Shown here piece after piece: positions 1-10,150 of a stretch of 21,894 nt of DNA (the first letter of the stretch is position 1; the number at the start of each line of letters is the position of its first letter). Where the stretch lies: the NCBI GenBank assembly GCA_019648995.1, contig BLXT01002187.1:722375-744268 (forward strand). Reading direction: 5' to 3'. This stretch comes from Plakobranchus ocellatus. Its lineage: Eukaryota; Mollusca; Gastropoda; Plakobranchidae. A program made the position numbers and the translations under genes. The notes beneath the pieces are model-generated. The model ran no database searches. It saw only the letters and a list, made by a program, of their open reading frames with translations, and had not been told where the DNA came from.

Positions 1-52
<52 letters not shown>
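1..52. repeat. (TC)n microsatellite at window edge
   Basis: Uninterrupted TC dinucleotide repeat of 26 units running off the left edge of the window, so its true length is unknown. The open frames just downstream (54-458 and its antisense) show no splice context or protein-like composition and are not called as genes. Confidence 0.97.
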
Positions 53-55
<3 letters not shown>

Positions 56-408
56 GTTTTGCTTACGAACTCAATCATGTACCATTTCACGTCAACAGCA
101 GGTGTCATTTGAGGTTTATGTAAAGCTACTAGGCCCTATACCTGACCTTTACTTGCACTCTGTACCCCTGAATAGCCGTGTCAGTCCACCGCGTGCAGAC
201 GACGAAACCCAATCAAATTTCTTAACTATAACTTTAAAAAAAATCAACATGAAGAAAAACAATAAAATTGCAGTGAGTTCTCCACGTGAAAAAAATCTGT
301 CTGACGTATGCAAAGCGCGCCTTTCTTCCATTTGCCACGCCGGCAGCCGAGCAGACACGTTGTGGAAGAGGTCGAATTTTAGGTTATATGCATTTTTCTT
401 CAAAAAGA

Positions 409-546
409 TTCTAGAATCCAGATCTAGATTTAGATCTCACATAGGATCTAGCTCTTGAATAAATAGACATTTGGAAAAGTTATTTATTGCTTTTAATGCC
501 ATACCAGATAAGCAAGTTATTCGATCTAGATTCTAGATCTAATAAT
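409..546. repeat. AGATCT/TCTAGA-rich simple repeat patches
   Basis: Two clusters (about 409-452 and 521-546) of overlapping AGATCT, CTAGAT and TCTAGA words, giving short self-complementary runs. A third cluster of the same word lies at about 795-816. They look like a degenerate hexanucleotide microsatellite. Between and around them (53-1240) the DNA is AT-rich with no other gene seen beyond the small exon candidate at 572-598. Confidence 0.7.
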
Positions 547-571
547 TAGTCAAATCTACCATGGTAGCACA

Positions 572-598
572 ATGGCAAGGAAGGTTAAGATTTCCAGG
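572..598 (+). CDS. possible short first coding exon (very tentative)
   Basis: An ATG at 572 with A at -3 and G at +4 opens nine codons (MARKVKISR) and ends exactly at a consensus GTAAGT donor (599-604), leaving phase 0. A second ATG at 561, also in a strong CCATGG context, reads a different frame into the same donor. The peptide is basic and unrecognised. No partner exon was found downstream, and nothing between 599 and 1242 looks coding. A good donor behind a good start context is suggestive, but chance is a serious alternative in AT-rich DNA. Confidence 0.2.
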
Positions 599-1242
599 GT
601 AAGTATTGAGCGTTCATTAGGTTAATTTTCCAAAACTGTGCTAAATCTATCTAGATATCTTTGCTTTTGAACATTTGTGGTTTTAATTTTTAAAAAAATT
701 CCGACGAAGCATATGACATCGCGATATTTTGATTATAATGACAAAATGAAGGCAACTTTAGTCACCCATTGACAATTTTTAAAAATTGCCAACTAGAATC
801 TAGATCTAGATCTAGTATCAACAAAAAATTGTACAAGATATAATTATCTTTATATAGATCTATATTGGAGGGAGGGGGGAACGAAATAATATAATTTCGT
901 TTGCCCAAAAATTATATTCTTAAATGATGGTGGCCGAGTTTTCTTTGGTAAGGTCCTAGATCTATTCAGCAATTAACCTAGAAATGTAACGTTCATAAAA
1001 GAGGGGAAACAGAAATGATTTCTTCCAAAAACAACGATGTCGTTTTAAACATTTTTGGGAAAAAAATGATCATTTCAGACCACCATTTTGGATTATGGCT
1101 GCCGAGTTTTAGAATGTCGGTTTCAGTATTTTAGAAATAAAGCACAAGTGGTTTCAACAAATTGTGTTTTATAACAATATTAAATGGTTATACAGTAATA
1201 TGACAACTTAATTATCAGTCTAGCTGTAAAAAAAAAAATTAC

Positions 1243-1494
1243 TGTTTTTGGGTGCACAATCGGAAGTCTTGCGTTTTGCTGCTTTAGTTTAGAGCATCTT
1301 AAAACACTCGTATGTGCTCCATTAGTTTTATAATTTTGATTTTTCTCATCTCTCACGACTGCAGGGTTTGATCTTGGCATCATGACTTTCAAGCCATCAC
1401 AAGGAGTAGATCTATGTTGATCAACACTGGGGAGACCCTGCCTTCCAAACAAGTTAAGTTTCATTCGTCCTTTACTGTATACTACATGTAACAC
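1243..1494 (-). CDS. unrecognised coding-like frame, possible exon
   Basis: A minus-strand frame opens at ATG 1494 and runs 84 codons before a possible donor (GTAATT read on the minus strand, 1242-1237). The frame then drifts into a poly-A/T run and low-complexity codons, so the donor is a sensible end. Composition is protein-like and unlike the surrounding AT-rich DNA: it contains GRQGLPSVDQHRSTP and RLPIVHPKT, and is rich in Arg, Lys and Gln. I recognise no domain, signal peptide or membrane segment. It may be an exon of a minus-strand gene whose other exons lie outside the window, or a decayed coding fragment. The start is uncertain, because an exon could begin at a minus-strand AG inside the first ten codons. 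Confidence 0.33.
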
Positions 1495-1689
1495 GGCTCT
1501 AAAGTCTTTTTAATGGACTCTAGTATTCAAACATATAAATATAACTGGTATTGAGAGGCGGTAAAATAATGTACCCTCAACTTCATTTCAACTTACGAAT
1601 GCCTCATTTTTTTAGTTCTTTAGTATAAAATTTCAATAGGCTTGTTTTAATACGTTGTATGTGATATGCGAATGTCAATTTTTTATCAA

Positions 1690-1795
1690 TCTAATTTCTC
1701 TCTTTCTCTCTCTCTCTCTCTTGCGCGCTTTCTCTCACTCTCTCTCTCTCTCTCTTGCGCGCGCACTTTCTCTCTCTCTCTCTCTCTTGCGCGCG

Positions 1796-1855
<60 letters not shown>

Positions 1856-1861
1856 TTCTCT
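1690..1861. repeat. CT microsatellite with periodic TTGCGCGC interruptions
   Basis: A pyrimidine-rich (CT)n tract broken by TTGCGCGC-type blocks starting at 1721, 1755 and 1787 (spacing 34 and 32), the later ones carrying longer CG runs. The evenly spaced interruptions imply that a compound unit was itself duplicated. The long Ser/Leu and Arg/Glu open frames across it are artefacts of the repeat. 1862-2180 is ordinary AT-rich DNA with nothing else seen. Confidence 0.92.
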
Positions 1862-2180
1862 GCGCCTCTTTCTTCCTTCTTTACCACATGCCTGCGCGCT
1901 TCCTTTCCGTTTCACATGTGTATGTCACATCGTTTATTGGGCGTTTCATGGGTATTGTACAGGTTTTTTTTCTTAATTCACCACAAGGTTTCTAAGTTCT
2001 TATTGACATAAGCGTAAGATTTTTTGTGATTTTGAATTACTTCCATTATGAGTAATGGTATATCATTCTACACAGAATTCGTTACAACTGAAGTAAAAAT
2101 GTCCAGGTGTTAAGACCATATCAATGGATGCTAGGGTAACAAAATTTGTATATATTTTAGGAAACAATATTCGTTTTCTT

Positions 2181-3794
2181 CAAATCCACCGAGCGCATCT
2201 AGGCCTAGGATTTTTTAGAAATGGTCCCATAAATTGAAACGTACAAAGTTGACAGTCAGTCATATGTATTGGAGAATGTAATTATGATTCTCATATGTAT
2301 CAAGCTTGGACTTGCATTCAAAATATCAGTCAAGCTTGGCAATATAGAAAAGTCACTTCTCGGTACTTTTCAGTCTATGTATAATGATTCGTGAGGGAGG
2401 GATTCCTTAACCATGCTGAATTACCATTGTGTCTCTGACTTTAGTCAAGCTTAGAAAATTTATAGGAAATTAATTTGGAGGATTTTATATCGTATATTTA
2501 AATTTAAGAATTAATACTTGCAAAATGAAATGCGTGGAGAATATTTCGGAAATAGGTCTAAGCTTAAGTTACCGGAGATACGTTACTTCGGCTGACTTAT
2601 GGGTGAGGGTTTTAATGGGAGCCGATCTTTGCCTAATGGTGGCACGAAAAGGGTTCCAAATCTCGCCACATTCAAAACATTTCGAAATGTTATTTCTAAT
2701 ACTATATTTATCTAGTCCATGAGACAAGATAGGCCTGTGAAAATATACAAGCACATAATTAAGCATCGCATACAATCTATGCCAAAACAATGGTCTTTTC
2801 TTATTTAAAAATGTTTGTCTTTAAAGATGATAGAAAAGACTCCGAGTCTAGGTTTCATATATTACAGCATCGAATCCTTTTTATCAAATCAGCCTATAAA
2901 CTAGAAGCAGCTTTACCCAAGTCAATATGGTGTGAATTTGAATGCTTTACTTAACTGGTGTAAATAGAGTAGGCCTATCCTTTAAAGGTTGAAATGATGT
3001 GGCAAAATATTTGCGTTCCGGTTTGCACATTGAAATGATTGTGTCAGGCGAAAAAATCCGCCGTAGAAAGGTTCACAGGTGTAAATAAATACAAAAAAGC
3101 TGTCTCTAAATTTTTAAAAATTTTCTTGTCTTTCGCCGCATAGTAGTTATGAAAATAAAAAATAATGAATATAGTCCATTTGAGGTCAATAGTCTTGCTG
3201 ACAGGTCGATAAGTGTTTGCTTTGTCTTTATTATAAAAGCTGTTGCATAGAGACCGTGGAAAGGTGATATAGGCTAAAAATATAGTCATCAGACATTGCA
3301 AATTTTAGCCAAAACCTCAAAGAATAATTTATCTTAGACTTAATTTACTGCCACGCACAGCAACCTGTAATCGCGAGTTAACTCCACACAAAAGCTGCGT
3401 AGAGCCTGTGTTGACGTTGTCTTTCTCAAATTGCTCCAAAGCAGAAAAATGATTCGTAGTTTTCACCTAAGACGGCAGTCTGTTCACAAGTTGCATCAAA
3501 GCAATTTTGTACAGACTTTTACTAAAGTTGAAAAATTGCTCACAAACTGCACCAACGACGAAAATCGGGTAATAAAGTGCATGATCCATTCAAGATATGC
3601 TAATAAATTTCAGCAAAATAGAGTTAAGCTGAACGGATTTAAAGTACATTGTTCAGAAGTTGCATAGCCCACAAATCTATTCAGCACATGCGCTAAAGTA
3701 GATATCAGGGTAATAAGAGCCAATGAGATCCAATCTCCACTTTCTTAGGGCTCGTGCAGGGGTACAAATCCACACAATTAAGATATGGCTATTG

Positions 3795-3838
<44 letters not shown>

Positions 3839-4770
3839 TATACATATAGCCAATATAAAACTGTATGACTGCAAACATATCATTTATGAAAATCTCAGTC
3901 ATGTTTCGAAATAATCTTAACAATTACCTAATTTTATCTTGAAACAAACTTTATATCATCTCAAGCTTCAAGCTTGGAAAGAAAATTACCAAAAATGTGT
4001 CCTTAAAATATGGTTTTAAAATCTTAAATAAAAATAAAATTACGGATTGGTGCAAAATTTCCATCTGTTCCAGCCATTAAAATGAATGCTGGCATACGTT
4101 CTTAGTATTTATAATTGCTCATTGTTTGCATTGCGTATATGTGTGCCCAAAATATAATCTAAGCAAATGAAATGGGTTACACTGCTGAAATTGTGCAATG
4201 CAATCCAATTTTTAAAAATGTTAATCAAAAGTGAATAGAACAGCTTCTGAATTTGCTTTTAAAAGCCTTTAATTCATTTACTCTGATGTACCAACTTGGC
4301 TTCAAAAGACTAGCCATGTTAGGAAACTGGCTACAAATTATTTTGAAAATGAATTATGTTTTGATAATGTATCTTTGGTTACGAAAGGGCAGAGCATGCG
4401 ATGCAGGAAATATAGATTTATTCACAAAATGAAAATGGAAAATAAAAAAAAAAATGTATGGGTAAAGAGCTCCTCGAAGTGATCAATGAGATGGTGCTAC
4501 ATTTTTACAACCTGCACTTACAATCCAATAAACTAACACGATTATAACGGGTCTCAAATCTGTTTTTGCTTATCTAGGAGTATAGCGGGTCAACAGGCCG
4601 GGTTAAAGATCGGTTGAAGATAGTTCTTGGACCAAGGTGACACGAGCAGGGTTCCCAATCCCGCCGCACCCAAAGAGTCATTTCTAGAGCTAAATGGCAC
4701 ACATAAAACCATATAGACCTTGAAAATACACAGGCAAAAAAACAAACAAAAAAACTGTATCGCATCGCAA
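2181..4770. repeat. diverged left copy (unit 0) of the array
   Basis: Only patches of homology remain, but in a plausible order: the GAGCGCATCTAGG anchor at 2191; a hairpin module at about 2600-2672 followed by AAAACATTTCGAAAT, as in the units; a GGTCAATAG...GGTCGATAAGTGTTTGCTTTG block at 3184-3222; a module-like stretch at 3720-3776; the TTTGCATTGC...GTGTGC block near 4126-4190; an ACTGGCTAC block near 4326; and another module at 4596-4670. The divergence suggests that it predates the amplification of units 1-3. No gene was recognised in this stretch. Confidence 0.55.
3800..3834. repeat. (AT)n microsatellite
   Basis: Pure alternating TA/AT run of about 35 bases inside the diverged left copy. 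Short Ile-Tyr open frames on both strands here are artefacts of it. Confidence 0.96.
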
Positions 4771-5299
4771 CCAACCATATGCGAGTCCATCTCCACCATG
4801 ACATGACCCAGGCAGGATTCCAAATCCCTGCTCTTTACCATGATACCTTTCAGACATTATTTCAAATAATGATGTCCGAATTATGGAGAAATTCTTTCAA
4901 AATCATGAGCACAATATGCTGAAAGATGGGACAAATCTTGACCCACAAAAGATACGTTTTAAAACATACCTTTTCAAATAAAAGGGTTATGGCTTTCAAT
5001 GAGAGCCAAGTTTCACCTTTTGGGCCTCTGGCAGGGTTTCAGATCCACATAATCAAAACATTTCGAAATCAGATGCAAATACTATAATTATATGTTTTTT
5101 AAAGAGAAATGTATATAAATACAAAATTCATTACAAAAAAAAACCAAAGCCAATGACGTGAACTGTTTAATGAATTCTGTGGCTTGAAATGGATATTCAT
5201 AATTTCTATATAGCTTTTCTGTGCTATTCTTCAAGTTAAAAAAAAGGCAGAAAATATTTGCATAACGAATGCTGAAAATTGTGAATGGAATGAAATAAA

Positions 5300-6004
5300 A
5301 GATTGGTTCGCAAATTGTCCACAATAAGATGTCATACAAACAAAATAAAGCCTGCTTCATGTGCACAGCGCCACATCTGGTGCTAGTCCATTCAACTGCT
5401 GCCGTTTGCATTGCCAATGTGTGTGCTCAAATATAATCTACAATAATAAAATAAGTTGCACTGCTCAAATTGTGCGTAAAAATTTCAGTTACGCAAGAAC
5501 AAAAAATGAAACCAAAATATATTCTTAAAGATTGTTTTATAATGTGAGTGTAAGCGTCGTTTTTAAGAGATTCGTTTGTCATTGTGATAGGGCAGGGCTT
5601 TCGATGAGAGCCCGTCTCCATTATAAAATGCTTTTAGGTAGGGTACCTATCTTTACTTTTAACCATATTCCAATAGGAAGAAATCATCGTATAAAAAACC
5701 AGTTTCATGTGTACAGTGCCACATCTGGCACTCGTCCATTCAATTGCTGCCCTTTGTATTTGAGCACACATTTTGGTAATTCAAGCTACACAAATGCAAT
5801 AGTTGCACTGTTGAAATTGTGCGTAAAAATTATTTCAGTTACGCCAGAACAAAAAATGAAACCAAAAGGTATTCTTAAAAATTATGTTTTATAATGTGAG
5901 TGTAAGCGTCGTTTTTAAGAGATTCGTTTGTCATTGTGATAGGGCATGGCTTTCGACGAGAGCCCATCTCTACCATAAAATGCTTTTAGGTAGGGTACCT
6001 TTTC
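5300..6004. repeat. internal 352-bp tandem duplication within unit 1
   Basis: The segment running from the GCTTCATGTGCACAG/GTTTCATGTGTACAG block to the module ending AGGTAGGGTACC occurs twice head to tail. The landmark AATGTGAGTGTAAGCGTCG is at 5541 and 5893, a shift of 352. Flanking sequence over the last ~110 bases of each copy is nearly identical, so this duplication is younger than the split between units. Unit 2 has two related module copies about 359 bases apart (8532 and 8891). Confidence 0.85.
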
Positions 6005-6689
6005 CTTGCTTTTAACTGATGTGCACCTGATGCGCACCTGAAATTTAAACAAATTATCTACGAAAATGGCAGTTTCGGTGATTACATGATCGGAATGGAG
6101 GATAAATGTACAAATATTGCGCATGCAAAGACTCTTCACATGAATGGTTTAATTGCTGAGAACGTAGCCTCAGGTTTGTGTCGCATAAGCATGTCATTCT
6201 GCACTTCGCGCATTTATTGAAATGTTCGTTTAGGAAAACGTGTTGGAAAGAATGATGCAGAAAAGAAAATATCTTTGATTGGTTTATCAAAAATACGGGG
6301 CGCTTTTCGTGCCGTATAGTATTTTTTCTTATAAGCGATAAATGTAGTAACATTTGGGGTCAATGAACTCCGTGACTGGTCGATCAGTGTTTGTTTTGGA
6401 ACATTTTTTTGAGTTGTTACAAAGAATTTGATGGTTGGCAAATGTAATATAACTTATCAAGTATCTTATGTATCCTCTGATCTAGTCCTTTGGTATTATT
6501 TTATTTTTGTGCACATTGAAAACAAAATGCACAAAATGTATATACTGGGACAAAAACTTTTAAAAAGTACAGCATACTGCTCAGATTTATTATCGGTGCT
6601 ACATTTACACCATAACCTATCAAAATGTCGTCATGCTAAGAAAGTGGCTTTATCAATAAAAGGAGTAAATTTTAAACAACAAAAAAATT

Positions 6690-6715
6690 GAATCCTCGAC
6701 AGCTGTCGACGATTC
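6690..6715. repeat. conserved 26-base inverted repeat, copy 1
   Basis: GAATC-C-TCGACAGCTGTCGA-C-GATTC: a perfect 14-base palindrome (6696-6709) inside five-base complementary arms, with a single C/C mismatch pair. The same site recurs once in each of units 1-3 (9624-9649, 12169-12194). Function unknown. Confidence 0.9.
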
Positions 6716-8890
6716 CTGGCACGAAATGCAAAAATACATAATCGGGTTCACTAAAATGTCACCACAATGATGACATAGATTGCACCGAAATGAAAATGGA
6801 AAAAAATCGAAAAAAGAATCGGAGTACGATTTTATTCCCGATTGACAATGACATGGTGACCCATTTATACAAATGACACTGAAAATCGAATCTATGCAAC
6901 AGTGTGTCCAGTCTAAGAGCTTGTTTAAGCTAATTTAGAAGCATAACAAGTCGACAAACACGCTTGCTTAATTAAAGCCCTTGTGTTGATGTATCTACTT
7001 TATCTCTAAGTCAATATGAGCTGTCAATTCAAAATAATGATGTTTACTACTACTACGCCACTGAGCGCATCTAGGCCCTTAATTATTATTTTACACCATT
7101 CAGATTTATCAAGACATTGTATGAAAACTCGAGCATTCGAAATTGACATTTCAATATGCTAAAGCTTGATTTCATTGTCCTTTAAATAAGGGGAGGGCTT
7201 TCGATGTGAGTCCACCTCCATCATGACTTGACCTAATCGGATTCTAAATCTCTGCTCTTTACCATGATAACTCTTAGACTTTATTTTAAATAATAATGTC
7301 CGACTTATGGAGAAATTCTTTCAAAATCATGAGCAAAATATGTTGAAAGATGGGACAAATCTTGACCCACAAAAGATACGTTTCAAGACATACCTTTTCA
7401 AGTAAAAGGTTTAGGGTTTTCAATGAGAGCCGATTTTCACCTCCTGGGCTTCTGGCAGGATAACAAATGCCCGTAAACAAAAGATTTCGAAATTGAGATG
7501 CAAATACAATAATTATACATGGTTTACAAAGAGAAAACTTGTATCGATGCAAAGTGATCAAAATATCAAAGCCAATGACATGAATTGTTCATTGATTTCT
7601 GTGACTTGAAATGGATAATTATAATTTCTGTATGGCTTTTCTGTGCTGTATTTCAAGTTTGAAAGAAAAAGTACTGAAAATTGTGAATGGAATGAAATCA
7701 AAGATTGGTTTGCAAATTGTCTACAATAAGAAATTATCATATAAACAAAATAAAGCCTGCTTCATGTGCACAGTGCCACATCTGGCGCTCGTCCATTCAA
7801 GTGATGGCGTTTGCGTTGCCAATGTATGTGCTCAAATACAATCTACACAAATACAATAAAATGCACTGCCTAAATTGTGCGTAAAAATTATTTTTTTCTT
7901 ACGCAATGACCAATCAAAATGAATCAAAATGCATTTTTTAAGATTCACAAAAGGACACAAGGTTGCCTTACATAAGCGTGGATTAATACTGCTACATGGT
8001 TATAATTACACAGTGTCGAAAGACCAGCTTGCTTGGTAACAGGCAACATTTTAAAGCAAACAATCGAAATCATTTGCAATTCATGGCACATTAAAGTAAG
8101 TAGCATTTAATGCCGACATCAGAGCAAGAGCATCAGATATTGTCGGAACAACCATGAAAGTGGCTGTACAAAATGAAACGAGGAAAATAATGAAATACCC
8201 TTGATTTAACATTGAAAAGCTTCCCATGTATGCAACTTGCCCTGAAAATGCGGGGGAAAAGGTATCGAAAATTTTAAAGTTGTATTTAGTATACCTTATC
8301 TAAAGGCATAATAATTGAAAATGCCAGATAGGCTAAGGCATTGAGTTCATGAAAGGCCATTCTCGGACGGAGAAAACACGAGCGGTAAATTCAAATGCCA
8401 ATATCTAGACCTAGGATTCTTTGAAAATTGATCTCACGAAATCAAAACTGAAAGCATTTTTGCAGGCAGTTTGTTGTATGAAAATTCATTCATTCAAAGT
8501 GCCCATTTCATAATTTTAAGAGAGTTGTGATAGGGCAGGGCTTTCGAGGAGAGCCCATCTCTACCATAAAATGGTTTGGGCAGAGTACCTTATCCCTACT
8601 TTTAATCATATTCCAGTAGTAAGAAATTATATCAACAACAAAAAAATCCTGCTTCATGTGCAGAATGCCACATCTGGCGCTCGTCCATTCAACTGCTGCC
8701 GTTTGCATTTCCAATATGTGTCCTCAAATACAATCTACAAAAATAAAAAAGTTGCACTGCTCAAATTGAGCGTAAAAATTATTTCAATCAATCAAGAACA
8801 AAAAGATTCCAAGACACATTATTTAAGATTATCTTCGATATTGTGAGTGTAAGCATGTTTTTTTTTAGGAGAAACGCATGTCATTGCGAT

Positions 8891-8960
8891 AAGGCCGCAT
8901 TTTCCACCAGAGCCCATCTCCACCATAAAATGGTTTAGGCAGGGTACCTTTTCCCTGCTT
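8891..8960 (+). repeat. tRNA-like hairpin module (one of about 16)
   Basis: A ~70-base module with a 5' arm of type GGGCTTTCgatGAGAGCCC (degraded in this copy, cleaner at 5590 and 8532), a middle CCAT...ATGG arm, and a 3' arm GCAGGG-TACCTTTT-CCCTGC that pairs perfectly here. Related copies in the array start near 4775, 4984, 5590, 5941, 7190, 7411, 8532, 10156, 10374, 11417, 12698 and 12917, with poorer ones near 2600, 3720 and 4596. Several 3' arms read GGATTCCAAATCC or GGGTTCCCAATCC, close to the tRNA T-arm/B box. The tRNA-like reading is inference. None is a functional tRNA gene by eye. Confidence 0.5.
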
Positions 8961-9623
8961 TTAACTGATGTGCCTCTCAGACGCACCTGAAATTTAAACA
9001 AATTCTCGGCGAAAATGGCACTGTGGGTGATAACATGATCGGAATGGAGGATAAATGCACAAATATCGCGCATGCAAAGACTCTTCAAATGAATGGTTTA
9101 ATTGCTGAAAACGTAGCCTCAGGTTTGTGTCGGATAAGCATTTGTCATTCTGCACTTCGCGCGTATATTGAAATAGTTGTGTAGGAAAATGTCGGAAAGA
9201 ATGATATACAAGGGAAAATATCATTAGTTGATTTGTTTTTCAAAAATACTAGACGCTTTTCGCGCCGTACAATGTTTTCTTATAAGCAATGAATATAGCA
9301 ACATTTGGGGCCAATGACCCCGGTGACTGATCGACCAGTGTTTGCTTTGGTACATTTTTATGGGTTGTTGCAAAGAATTTGACCTCTTATCTAGTCGTTT
9401 ATTATTTCATTTTTATGCACATTGAAGACAAAACCCAAAAATATGCATACTGCTACAAAAATTAAGGGAGTACAGGCATCTTTCTAAAAGTTCACTTTGG
9501 AGTTGCTCTTAAAAAGCTCAGATGAAATGTCGGTGCTACAGTTATACCATAACGCATCGAAATGCCGTCTTTTAGGAAAGAGCCTGCATCAATGAAACAA
9601 CTAAATTTTAAACAAAAATACTT

Positions 9624-9649
9624 GAATCCTCAACAGCTGTCGACGATTC
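9624..9649. repeat. conserved 26-base inverted repeat, copy 2
   Basis: Same site as in unit 1, with CAACAGCTGTCG in the core, so one base pair of the palindrome is lost. Outer GAATC/GATTC arms are intact. Confidence 0.88.
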
Positions 9650-10150
9650 TTGGCTCATCAAAGGGCGTGGCACGAAATGCAAGAATATATAATCGAGATC
9701 ACTAAAATGTCTGCACAATGATGAAATAGATTGCACTGAAATGAAAATGGAAAAAAATCGGGGTACGATTTTATACCCGAGTAGCAATTAAATAGTGATC
9801 CATTCATATAAGGAACGCTGAAAATTCAATCGATGCAACAAAGCTGTAACGAAAACTTGAGTGTGATAAGTCTCAGAGCATTATTTAAGTTTATTCAGAA
9901 GCTAACAAGTCAACACGCTTGCTTCAGGAGAGTCATTTTGACGTCTACTTTCTCTTCGAGTCGGTGTTAGCTGTAAATTCAAAATAATGTCTACTACTCC
10001 GCCACTGAGCGCATCTAGGTCCTTCGTTTATTATTAATTTGCACCATTTACAATATCAATACATTGCATGAAAAACTCGTGCATTTGAAATTGACATATC
10101 AATATGTCGAGCTTTTTTTTCACGGTTAGTCTTATACAATTGTCCTTTAA

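Larger units (their letters stand above)
4775..7185. repeat. array unit 1
   Basis: About 2.4 kb. It opens with a GCGAGTCC module (about 4775-4842), then a second module (4984-5050), a TGACTTGAAATGG-like block near 5183, two tandem copies of a 352-bp internal segment each ending in a module (about 5590-5660 and 5941-6012), the GATCGGAATG block near 6090, a GTCAATGA...TCGATCAGTG block near 6360, the conserved palindrome (6690-6715), and the GAGCGCATCTAGG anchor at 7063. It lacks the AAAAGGACACA segment that units 2 and 3 carry. Confidence 0.8.
7186..10150. repeat. array unit 2
   Basis: About 2.95 kb, the longest unit. It carries modules at about 7190-7260, 7411-7472, 8532-8600 and 8891-8960, the AAAAGGACACA...CTACATGG segment (7940-8000), the GATCGGAATG block near 9041, the palindrome at 9624-9649 (one change in the left core arm), and the GAGCGCATCTAGG anchor at 10007. 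A stretch near 8400-8450 resembles 2197-2245 of the left copy (CTAGGATT(C/T)TTT... context), so parts of the unit are themselves internally related. Confidence 0.8.

Noticed and set aside
1655-2011. Long Ser/Leu-rich and Arg/Glu-rich open frames on both strands
   Set aside because: They are translations of the CT microsatellite; low-complexity frames stay open for trivial reasons.
5088-5417. Minus-strand frame containing STEKLYRNYEYPF, with relatives at 7558-7740 and 13062-13286
   Set aside because: The frames recur only because the array repeats. Their starts and stops differ between units and I see no sign that the protein is better conserved than the DNA.
5915-6139. Minus-strand frame starting MKSLCMR, with relatives at 8819-9088 and 11369-11590
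   Set aside because: The first ~35 codons match between units because the DNA is repeated; the rest diverges with frame changes. No domain or splice evidence.
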